A stretch of 64,000 bases of DNA from positions 3,787,001 through 3,851,000 of the forward strand of contig NZ_JAQFIL010000001.1 of the NCBI RefSeq assembly GCF_029504655.1, in the 5' to 3' direction. Position numbers and translations under genes: made by a program. Origin of the DNA: Catalinimonas alkaloidigena (GTDB taxonomy: Bacteria; Bacteroidota; Bacteroidia; Cytophagales; Cyclobacteriaceae). The notes below the pieces were generated by a model, which searched no databases, was not told the DNA's origin, and was given only the letters and a program-made list of their open reading frames with translations. Shown one piece after another: positions 47,297-55,189 of this stretch. Position 1 is the first letter of the stretch; each line of letters begins with the position of its first letter.

Positions 47297-48328
47297 TTAT
47301 TTAAGCTCAGCCGACTGCGCCCATAAATTGATATCACCATCTTTGGCATACTGGTTAATCTCTGCCAGTTCCTGCTCTGAAAAATCCAGATTGTCAATTG
47401 CTTTAACGCAATCTTCTACCTGCGATACTTTACTGGCTCCTATCAGTGCAGTAGTAATTCTCTTATGCCTGAATACCCAGGCGATCGCCATCTGTGCTAG
47501 GCTTTGACCACGCTTTTGGGCAATCTCATTCAGCGAACGAACCTTAGCCAGGTTTTCTTCGCTAAGAAAATTTGTCTTCAAAGATTTATCCTGACTTGCC
47601 CGGCTACCCTCAGGTATACCTTTCAGATATTTGTCGGTAAGCATCCCCTGAGCCAAAGGAGAAAAGACAATTGAACCTATGCCTAATTCATCCAAAGCAT
47701 CCAGCAGACCATCTTTCTCAATCCAGCGGTTGAGCATAGAGTAACTGGGTTGATGGATAAGGCAGGGGGTCCCCAGGTCTTTAAGGATAGCTGCCGCTTC
47801 ATGCGTACGTTGAGCATTATATGACGAAATACCCACATATTGTGCCCTGCCCGAACGAACGATATGATCCAGAGCCATCATCGTTTCTTCCAATGGTGTA
47901 TTAGGGTCAAAGCGATGAGAATAAAATATATCCACATAATCCAGGCCCATTCGTTTTAAGCTCTGGTCGCAACTGGCAATTATATACTTACGACTACCCC
48001 ACTCTCCATAAGGGCCCGGCCACATGTCATAACCCGCTTTGGAGGAGATGATCAGTTCATCCCGGTAGCCGGCAAAATCTTCTTTTAAAATACGCCCAAA
48101 AGCCATCTCAGCAGTACCAGGTGGTGGGCCATAATTATTGGCAAGGTCAAAATGGGTAATGCCCAGGTCAAATGCCTTCCTGCAAATTGCCTGCTTATTG
48201 GCATGAGCCACATCATCTCCAAAGTTATGCCATAAACCCAGTGATATCAAGGGCAGTTGTAAGCCACTTTTACCACAGTAGTTATATTTCATTTTTTCAT
48301 AGCGATCCTGTGCCGGTATCCATTGCAT
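47297..48328 (-). CDS. Aldo/keto reductase, L-glyceraldehyde 3-phosphate reductase (YghZ)-like
   Basis: A 343-residue AKR14-like protein. MQWIPAQDRYEKMKYNYCGK is very similar to the start of E. coli YghZ, followed by LGLWHNFGDD. The tetrad is visible: Asp in THFDLANNYG, Tyr in the same segment, Lys in ISSKAGYD and His in IFYSHRFDP. It reduces aldehydes or ketones with NADPH, with methylglyoxal or L-glyceraldehyde 3-phosphate as known substrates for the group. It is cytoplasmic and stands alone. Confidence 0.85.
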   Translation of the reverse strand: MQWIPAQDRYEKMKYNYCGKSGLQLPLISLGLWHNFGDDVAHANKQAICRKAFDLGITHFDLANNYGPPPGTAEMAFGRILKEDFAGYRDELIISSKAGYDMWPGPYGEWGSRKYIIASCDQSLKRMGLDYVDIFYSHRFDPNTPLEETMMALDHIVRSGRAQYVGISSYNAQRTHEAAAILKDLGTPCLIHQPSYSMLNRWIEKDGLLDALDELGIGSIVFSPLAQGMLTDKYLKGIPEGSRASQDKSLKTNFLSEENLAKVRSLNEIAQKRGQSLAQMAIAWVFRHKRITTALIGASKVSQVEDCVKAIDNLDFSEQELAEINQYAKDGDINLWAQSAELK

Positions 48329-48542
48329 AGTTAGATTGATTTAAATTCCACATGCGCCAAAAATGAGAATTTCTTGCTGTGAATCAAAAGTAATTTGCCA
48401 ATCACTTCCCTAAATGGATTGAAAAGTATATGCCGGAGAAGTCATAAAATAAACATTATTATATGCAAAAAAATGACTAAATTATCATCACGAAGGTTAC
48501 CTTCTCCCCTGCGATTCACTAATTATACTACCTACTCCGCCT

Positions 48543-49103
48543 ATGACTGACAATGACATCATAGCAAGTATCCGAGAAGGTGATGATCAACTGGTCTCCC
48601 ATACCTACTCCAAGTACAGGAAGCCGTTTGCACGCTGGGTAATGAAGAAATATCATTGCGATGAAGATAACGCAATTGAGTTATATCAGCTTGCCTTCAC
48701 TACCTTTTACGACCAGGTTATGAGTGATAAGCTCAAGTTTATTACTGCGTCATTAAAGACTTACATATTCGGTATAGGGAAAAACAAGTTTTACCAGCAA
48801 GAGCGGGAAAACCGTCGTTTTGACCATAATATAGATGAAATGAAAGTACATGACAACGGAGAAGCAAGCCAGCAAAATCATGAAAAAGAAAATCAATTTA
48901 TAGCCATAGAAAAAGCGATGCAAAAGCTGGGCAACCCCTGCAAGAGCATCCTGTACCTGTATTACTACGAAGGCCGCAGCATGGATGAAATAGCTAAAAA
49001 ACTGGATTATAAAAACGCCGACACAGCTAAAAACCAGAAGTGTAAATGTATGTGCCGCCTGAGGAAAATGTTAGATAACAAAGTCAAAGTAAATGATCAA
49101 TAA
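48543..49103 (+). CDS. ECF RNA polymerase sigma factor of the CHAT-linked module
   Basis: 186 residues: sigma region 2 (AFTTFYDQVMSDKLKFITA) and region 4 (GRSMDEIAKKLDYKNADTAK), with a Lys/Cys-rich recognition end. It lacks any N-terminal or C-terminal extension. Its 3' end overlaps the start of the TPR anti-sigma-like gene by 11 bases, the arrangement of a cognate sigma/anti-sigma pair. The promoters it recognises are unknown; autoregulation of this operon is the common case. Confidence 0.9.
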   Translation: MTDNDIIASIREGDDQLVSHTYSKYRKPFARWVMKKYHCDEDNAIELYQLAFTTFYDQVMSDKLKFITASLKTYIFGIGKNKFYQQERENRRFDHNIDEMKVHDNGEASQQNHEKENQFIAIEKAMQKLGNPCKSILYLYYYEGRSMDEIAKKLDYKNADTAKNQKCKCMCRLRKMLDNKVKVNDQ

Positions 49104-49860
49104 TGTGGACGACATGACGATTCAGCGTTATCTCGACGATGAGATGGATGAGGATGAAAAAACAGATTTTGAAATGAAGCTCCATCAAATGGACTCATTA
49201 CGAGAGCGCGTGGAAGAGTACCAGATGATTGTTGAGGGCATCAGGTACTATGGCGAAAAAGAAGTCAGGCACAAAGTATTGCAACTGGAAGCTGAGGCTG
49301 CGGCTCAAGAAGAAAAAAGACATTCCATTGTGACAAATTGGCTATACCGGGGGGTTGCAGCATCCCTACTCCTCTTGTTGATAGGTGCACCTATATACTG
49401 GCAGCAGGATGAGCAAAGGTATGCCCGTATTTTTAATAAAAACTTTGAGCCATACGAAGTTTTGGGAGGTACTACGCGCAGCGCGAATACCGAAAAAGAC
49501 CTGGTGCTGCCTCAGGCATTTGAAGCCTATTATAAAGGTGATTATACCGAAGCCAGAGAACTCTTTATTGTGGCCAGCGGCCAGGAGGACCGTCCATATA
49601 TTTGGTTATACCTGGGAAATGCATATCTTGCTCATGATGAAGATGATAAAGCGATACCTGAAAAAGCAGTAGAAGCATTAGAGAAAGTATTGGCATATCC
49701 AGATGTAGACCTTAAGACGCAATGGCGTACGCATTGGTACCTAGGATTGGCTCATCTCAAGCTAAATCAGGAAGAAGAAGCTAAGCAACATTTTGAGATA
49801 GTACAGGATACTGATGAGTATGGGGAAGAAGCCAAAAATATTTTAGAATCTATTTACTAA
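49093..49860 (+). CDS. TPR-containing transmembrane anti-sigma-like protein
   Basis: A 255-residue protein. The cytoplasmic N-terminal part (about 1-80) is very acidic and helical (TIQRYLDDEMDEDEKTDFEM), similar to the anti-sigma domain of ZAS or FecR-type proteins but without a zinc-binding HxxxCxxC. One membrane helix (about 86-103, RGVAASLLLLLIGAPI) follows. The C-terminal 150 residues contain TPR units (AFEAYYKGDYTEARELF; YIWLYLGNAYLAHDEDDKA; WYLGLAHLKLNQEEEAKQ) that would lie in the periplasm. This is consistent with holding the sigma factor and sensing through the TPR part. Confidence 0.75.
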   Translation: MINNVDDMTIQRYLDDEMDEDEKTDFEMKLHQMDSLRERVEEYQMIVEGIRYYGEKEVRHKVLQLEAEAAAQEEKRHSIVTNWLYRGVAASLLLLLIGAPIYWQQDEQRYARIFNKNFEPYEVLGGTTRSANTEKDLVLPQAFEAYYKGDYTEARELFIVASGQEDRPYIWLYLGNAYLAHDEDDKAIPEKAVEALEKVLAYPDVDLKTQWRTHWYLGLAHLKLNQEEEAKQHFEIVQDTDEYGEEAKNILESIY

Positions 49861-49879
49861 CCTAAACCACACTACTACC

Positions 49880-50419
49880 ATGGGAGACGGACGTGTAACT
49901 GACATCAGACCACGAACATTAAAAAGGATAAGCTATTACAAAAGCGATGAAAAAAGTAAATCTTATGCTGACAAAATAAAATTAATTGTAAACGCTCTGG
50001 AAAAACAGCAGTCAGTTGAGATTCAGGGTAGAAAAAAGGCATTCAATATTCCCACAAATAATAACGATCACTCTAACGTTTATTTCACACAGAATAATAG
50101 CAGTGAAAGAATTCCGCATATAGATGGCATCCTGCTTGATCATCAAACAGGTCAACTTCGCTATTTTATTGCCAAGGAAGATGTAGTCGGGAAAGGCTTG
50201 CTTGAGAAAATCGTTGAAGGGAGTAAGGTCAGCTTTTCAAGCGAACCCAGGGGCCTTTGCGAGATTATATTACATAAAAGAGACGCACAAAATAATATCA
50301 TCGGTGATATTGACTTAACTGAAAGTGAGCCAGCCATCGTTGAGTTTGTTGAAATAGAAAGCATAGATGAATACCCAGAAATATCACCCCAATACAAACC
50401 TCTCAAATTAAGAGACTAA
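49880..50419 (+). CDS. Hypothetical protein in the sigma/CHAT module
   Basis: A 179-residue, soluble-looking protein with no signal peptide or membrane helix. Its N-terminus is basic (RPRTLKRISYYKS) and a Lys-rich helix (ADKIKLIVNALEKQQSV) precedes a beta-rich acidic part that ends in EYPEISPQYKPLKL. I do not recognise a family. It lies 19 bases after the TPR anti-sigma-like gene in the same direction, so it is probably the third gene of that operon. The CHAT gene ends 17 bases past it on the other strand. Confidence 0.5.
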   Translation: MGDGRVTDIRPRTLKRISYYKSDEKSKSYADKIKLIVNALEKQQSVEIQGRKKAFNIPTNNNDHSNVYFTQNNSSERIPHIDGILLDHQTGQLRYFIAKEDVVGKGLLEKIVEGSKVSFSSEPRGLCEIILHKRDAQNNIIGDIDLTESEPAIVEFVEIESIDEYPEISPQYKPLKLRD

Positions 50420-50436
50420 ATCCAGGCCATTACCTA

Positions 50437-53424
50437 TTAACTGCCTGACCTGTAGGTTTTATAAATAATGGTGATCAGTGTTAGGCTGAACACGATCAGC
50501 CCCATGAAAATATACAGTTGATATGAGGTATCAGGGAATGTAAGTTCAGCATTGCCTAAGGGCACTACACCTGCCCAGCATTGTGGGTGAGCATATGTAC
50601 TTTCATTGATCAGGTCAAGCTTAGCATTTCTTATCGCTTTGCTTACTTTGGGCTCTTGGGCAAGATGATTGTAAATCCTGTTCATCAACGCTTGGGTTTG
50701 AAAATCATCTATCTGCCACAAGGACATCAATACAGATTTGCAGCCTGCGTACACAAAACTTCTTGCCAGGCTAAAATTCCCCTCCCCTACAAAGTGCTTA
50801 CCCAGGCCTGACTCACAGGCAGTGAGCAGCAATAGCTTTGCCTGAAGTGGTAAGCTGTATAGTTCATAGAGATTTAGGTTTCCATCTTCTTCATCATCAG
50901 GAAAAAAGATAAAGTGTGAGGCAAATGGGTTTGCCATATCGGCTATTCCGTGGGTTGCAATGTGAAGGATATCTGCCCCAGGCGCATTCTGCTTAAATCT
51001 TTTTTCAGTAGCTTCTTCGTTAAGAAAAACTGTGGCCTCCGGAAAAACCTGCTGCACATATCGTACTTCTCTTTCTGCTCCTATCAGGGAAGGCAGATCC
51101 CCATTAAGTTTGTTAAAATCGTTAATCCCAAAAGCCATTATACGTAGCTTTTTGTCATCAAAGTTTGTTTTTCGTTGTTTTTCTCCAAAAGCAATACTGG
51201 CAGAAAACTCATATGAGATTTCATGATCATGTATTAAAAATGGAAGCTTCTCATAGCTCACAAAGTCTTTTTGAGTATCTACTTTAGCTTTTACAAAGCT
51301 TTCAAAGGGTATGGTCGTTAGGTCACCATCCAAAACGATGATCAGTTCTGCTTTGTCTTTTCCTTCAATTACTGGTGCTAATAATAATTGATAGAGCTGA
51401 TACGCACTTTCCTGATATTTAAGAAAGTTAGCATAGGAAGGCCCGTTAATATCATCATTCACTAACACATCCTGATACCGTTCTATCGTCACCTGAACAG
51501 AGGAAAAATCATGTACTTGGTGGACTTTAACCGTATCAGTAGCAATCATCAAAACATAGATTGCTGTATCCCCCCAGCAGTAAGAGATTAAAGCTTGATC
51601 TTCAGTAAGCTTAGCTCTGACCCTGTCTAGTGTAACAGTAGGTGACTGATGGGTTAACTGATGAAAGTTTGGGTAATAGGATTCAATATGTTGACTGTAT
51701 AGCTCTAGCTCTCGTAATACGTTTGCTTTTTGTATTTGTAATGCACTGCTGTTAAGTAGCTCACTCTTTTTTTGTTCCTGCGCAGTGATTTCAGACTCCA
51801 AATAAGCAAGCTGAGCTTTTAAGGATTGCTCTCTTTGGGTAAGTGAATCAGGTAGTATATTTTTATATCTTTCTCCCTTTTGTATAGATTCTAAAAGGAC
51901 CATAGCCTTACTTTTTTCCATATATTGAAAAATGTAGTTCAATAATGAATCTTCAGGTTGAGATTGATATAATTGATAGCAAGCAGCGATCGCTTTCTCA
52001 TAGGTAGATTTATAGTTAGCTGATAGGATCAGCTTTGAACCTTCAGTTGTAAAGTTGGCCCGACTGAGGCCCATAAATCGGTCAAAGAGTTTAAAGTATG
52101 GAAGCGACTTTTCTAAATATTCTTGATCATCATGAAGTAAATACTGTTTAAACAGCAAATCAGTCACTGCATGTAGCGCCTCCTGTATGGTTTCCAGATC
52201 ATCCCCTGCCTCAATATTTAAATCAAGCGCGTTTTCTTCCCCTTCATCACTGATTTTTGAGCTCTGTAAGCCTTTCTGATAGTAATGTATTGCACTATCA
52301 GTTTGCTGAGCAGTAGCAAAGGCACGACCTATGTCAACATACAAGGTAGCTAACTGTGTATGCTTTTCTTTATATAAATGTTCTTTTACCTCTTTACTTT
52401 TACGGTAATAGCGAAATGCTTCCCTTAACCTTCCTTTTTTCCAATAAGCATTTCCTAAAAACTGATAACTTTTTGCAGTGATATCTTTACCGGCATCCGC
52501 TTTCAGAGCTTGGTTTGCAAAAGAAATAGTGCTATCATATTCTCCTTTTCTAAAAAAAAACCTTGCCTGATTAGCATTGAGAATTGGAATCACATGCGTC
52601 TGAAGAATTTGCCCTAATGTAGCGTAAGTGATTGCATTTTTGTTAAAATTTAATGCATCATTGATGCTATCCATATCATAGTAGATATTGGCCAACAAAC
52701 TGTTTGAAATGACTCTATCAAAAGTTGTAACATCATCCAGGTTTTCATAGCTATCCCTAACCAGGTGGGCATATGCTAATGCTTTGTCATAATCTCCCAG
52801 ATGGCGGCTGGCTGATGCGAGGCTATAATATCCATTGATGTATGAGCGGCCCAGTACACCTAGTTTCTCTCTCTGTTCAACAAATCGTTCGAAATATGAC
52901 AATGCTGAATAGGGGTTTTGTAAATCATAAAGATAAATACCTCCAATCTTCTCAAGCAATTCTGCTACGCTGAGGTGATTTTCACCGTAATAGTCCTTCT
53001 TAATTTCCAGGGCTTTCAGATAACACTCAATTGCTTGTGTAAATCTACGAGCTTCAATATTCAGTTCAGCATTAGTAATCCAGGTGAGAGCAAGCAGGGT
53101 GTCATTTTCAGATAGGCTAATGCTAAAGATAAGTCGGGCAGTATCCAGACTGGCTATTGCTTTTGACCAGTTAGTCGTATCCGAGCTGTAAAGAGAAGCA
53201 AGTTGATTCAGTACCTTCACTAAATGAACATTTTCCTCCAGCGCCATAAGATGTTTCTTAGCTGATTCGTAGGTTTGTATTGCCAGTTCATCTCTTCCTT
53301 CCGCTTTGTACTGATCTGCCTCTGCAATCTGATCATGAATAGCATCCACAGTATCATTCAGGTAGGGAGCAGCTATACAAATCTGAATTCCCAATAGGAA
53401 TATCAGTGTAAAGTAGTATTGCAT
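50437..53424 (-). CDS. Secreted, membrane-anchored TPR-CHAT protein
   Basis: A 995-residue protein. It begins with a signal peptide (about 1-19, FLLGIQICIAAP), continues with roughly eight TPR units (about 30-450, for example YLKALEIKKDYYGENHLSVA and YYQKGLQSSK), a linker with coiled-coil features (about 500-590), and a CHAT domain (about 700-960). The caspase-like pair is H825 in LHIATHG and C870 in LLTACESG. A C-terminal membrane helix (about 969-989) is followed by KTYRSGS. The topology therefore places TPR and CHAT in the periplasm with the tail in the cytoplasm. It is convergent with the sigma operon. Confidence 0.85.
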   Translation of the reverse strand: MQYYFTLIFLLGIQICIAAPYLNDTVDAIHDQIAEADQYKAEGRDELAIQTYESAKKHLMALEENVHLVKVLNQLASLYSSDTTNWSKAIASLDTARLIFSISLSENDTLLALTWITNAELNIEARRFTQAIECYLKALEIKKDYYGENHLSVAELLEKIGGIYLYDLQNPYSALSYFERFVEQREKLGVLGRSYINGYYSLASASRHLGDYDKALAYAHLVRDSYENLDDVTTFDRVISNSLLANIYYDMDSINDALNFNKNAITYATLGQILQTHVIPILNANQARFFFRKGEYDSTISFANQALKADAGKDITAKSYQFLGNAYWKKGRLREAFRYYRKSKEVKEHLYKEKHTQLATLYVDIGRAFATAQQTDSAIHYYQKGLQSSKISDEGEENALDLNIEAGDDLETIQEALHAVTDLLFKQYLLHDDQEYLEKSLPYFKLFDRFMGLSRANFTTEGSKLILSANYKSTYEKAIAACYQLYQSQPEDSLLNYIFQYMEKSKAMVLLESIQKGERYKNILPDSLTQREQSLKAQLAYLESEITAQEQKKSELLNSSALQIQKANVLRELELYSQHIESYYPNFHQLTHQSPTVTLDRVRAKLTEDQALISYCWGDTAIYVLMIATDTVKVHQVHDFSSVQVTIERYQDVLVNDDINGPSYANFLKYQESAYQLYQLLLAPVIEGKDKAELIIVLDGDLTTIPFESFVKAKVDTQKDFVSYEKLPFLIHDHEISYEFSASIAFGEKQRKTNFDDKKLRIMAFGINDFNKLNGDLPSLIGAEREVRYVQQVFPEATVFLNEEATEKRFKQNAPGADILHIATHGIADMANPFASHFIFFPDDEEDGNLNLYELYSLPLQAKLLLLTACESGLGKHFVGEGNFSLARSFVYAGCKSVLMSLWQIDDFQTQALMNRIYNHLAQEPKVSKAIRNAKLDLINESTYAHPQCWAGVVPLGNAELTFPDTSYQLYIFMGLIVFSLTLITIIYKTYRSGS

Positions 53425-53579
53425 TGCTAAATCATTTAAGGAAAATACAAAAAGCCAAAGTATATTTCAGCTTTTCTGTATTTTTTTCAATACTACTTTT
53501 GAAGCTAAAATCAACTATCGCTTTCCCTATAATCAAGTCTTAGGAAAAATATATGACAGAAGCAGCGCAAAAGGAAAGA

Positions 53580-54512
53580 CTAAGACGCGATAGGTTCTTT
53601 CTTGTCATTTGGCTGTGTCTTCCAGCGTTTGTGCATCCAAACCCATTGACTTGGTTCCTGACGAATCAGTTTTTCCAGCGCATTGGTAAACCGCTGGGTA
53701 TTTTCCTGAATGTCCTGCTCATTACTGCCGCTGCGGCTCACCTCCACTTCCGGTAGAATTGTTACCAGATGTCTCTCGTTTGGCAAACGATGTACTGCCA
53801 TTGGCACTACTGCGGCATCAGACTTGAGTGCAAGCCAGGCAGCACCAATTGGCGTATAGGCGAGTTTTCCGTAAAAATCAACAAATGTACCTTTACCCTT
53901 AGGTATATCCTGATCAATTAATATAATAAACACCTCGCCTTTCTGAAGTACCCTCAGGGGCTTAAGCAAACCTTCATCACTGTATATTACTCTCGCTCCA
54001 TAATCGGACCTGAAATCCATCAGCAGTTTATTCATTTTGGGATTGTGCATACGTTTGCCAACGGCACTGGTAGGGTAACGGAATGATAGAAACTGCCCGA
54101 TCAGTTCAAATGCTCCCAGATGACAGGTTAACGCAATCACCCCCTTATTTTTCTGGATAGCGCTTTCTAAGTACTGTAAACCCTGGTAATCCACTATTTT
54201 TTCAATGTCTTTTTTTGTTCTGAAAGAACGGGCAATAAATATATCGGCCGCATTTTTAGCCATATTCACAAATACCTTTCTGGAAAATGCTTTGATTTCC
54301 TGCGTATTGATTTCTTTACCATAAGCGTATTGAAGATGATTGGCTATCAGTTTCCGGACTGGCTTCATCAGGTAAAAAGCCAATAAGCCTAATTGATGAT
54401 AGAAAGCCAATGTCCACTTTCTGGGAAAACTGTCCGTTAGCCAGAAAAGCAGCTTAATAAACTTGTATAGGGCTGCGTACTTAACTCTTTTTCTGATTTT
54501 TTTCCAGCGCAT
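53580..54512 (-). CDS. Lipid A-type lauroyl/myristoyl acyltransferase (LpxL/HtrB family)
   Basis: A 310-residue protein of the LABLAT group. The HX4E motif is H131-LGAF-E136 in CHLGAFELIG, with further conserved segments PKMNKLLMDFRSDYGARVIY and LIDQDIPKGKGTFVDFYG, then PTGAAWLALKSD-type wording (here PIGAAWLALKSD). A basic amphipathic N-terminus (MRWKKIRKRVKYAALYKF) should attach it to the inner membrane. It adds a secondary acyl chain to a glycolipid, probably lipid A. Monocistronic. Confidence 0.85.
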   Translation of the reverse strand: MRWKKIRKRVKYAALYKFIKLLFWLTDSFPRKWTLAFYHQLGLLAFYLMKPVRKLIANHLQYAYGKEINTQEIKAFSRKVFVNMAKNAADIFIARSFRTKKDIEKIVDYQGLQYLESAIQKNKGVIALTCHLGAFELIGQFLSFRYPTSAVGKRMHNPKMNKLLMDFRSDYGARVIYSDEGLLKPLRVLQKGEVFIILIDQDIPKGKGTFVDFYGKLAYTPIGAAWLALKSDAAVVPMAVHRLPNERHLVTILPEVEVSRSGSNEQDIQENTQRFTNALEKLIRQEPSQWVWMHKRWKTQPNDKKEPIAS

Positions 54513-55189
54513 ACTTGAGTAGGAATTACAGACAGCAAGAAAAAAAGAAAATGCTAATTCTCATAAAATTTAAAGTAAAATGACATTAAAACTGAGCCTG
54601 CCATGGCCTCATAGAGGCACATAAGCCCCTGATAATATGGACTTTAACAATGTTTTTAACTTTAATGATTATTATTCTAAGAATTTAAAATTGGTGCTGT
54701 AGGAAGCAAATAAAAAGTAGTTGTTTTTAGCACCAATGCGTCTTATCACCTAATCGCTAACATATGTTTGCAGCTTATTTTTTGTGACATATGACTTATA
54801 CACACGTCTAAGCACTAATTGGTAAAAGTATTTGCGTATCAAGACTGAATAGGCTCAGTATTTATATCTAGCAAATTCTTAACATTTGACAAATATGTAA
54901 ACAAAGTAATAAGTATTAAAATGCTCTATGACACATTTTTTATCATTTGGTATCTCTTTTTTCTAATCGTACTGATATTTTTATTCATCGGCAGGTTACG
55001 CAGAAAGAAAGATTAAATGATCATTTCAGGATTTTATGCATAAATCCTAAATGCTCCATTTAAATAGTTGATTACATTTTTAAGGCTTTTCTTTTTATCA
55101 TAGCTGTATATTTCTAATTTAAGTAAGCCAAAAAAGCCGGAGGAATGGAGGGAGAAAGCAGTATTTACACTTTACTTAACCTACATTCT
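54513..55189. other. AT-rich intergenic region around a small ORF
   Basis: About 680 bases between the acyltransferase and the FtsX-type permease. Apart from the 31-codon frame at 54921 no gene is supportable. It is AT-rich, especially 54600-55060. The permease reading frame is open from 55145, but its first methionine-led family match is at 55190. Confidence 0.35.
54921..55016 (+). CDS. Predicted 31-residue single-pass membrane microprotein
   Basis: The ATG at 54921 starts a 31-codon frame ending with TAA at 55014-55016. The protein is a single hydrophobic helix (YDTFFIIWYLFFLIVLIFLF) followed by a basic tail, GRLRRKKD. Its Arg/Lys tail on the cytoplasmic side fits the positive-inside rule. 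Small single-helix proteins of this form are common but hard to verify. No promoter or RBS supports it. I consider it possible, not proven. Confidence 0.35.
   Translation: MLYDTFFIIWYLFFLIVLIFLFIGRLRRKKD

Noticed and set aside
48543..53424. Possibility that the CHAT protein belongs to a type III-E CRISPR system
   Set aside because: No CRISPR repeats or Cas effector genes are in the window, and the CHAT protein carries a signal peptide and a membrane anchor, unlike the cytoplasmic Csx29.
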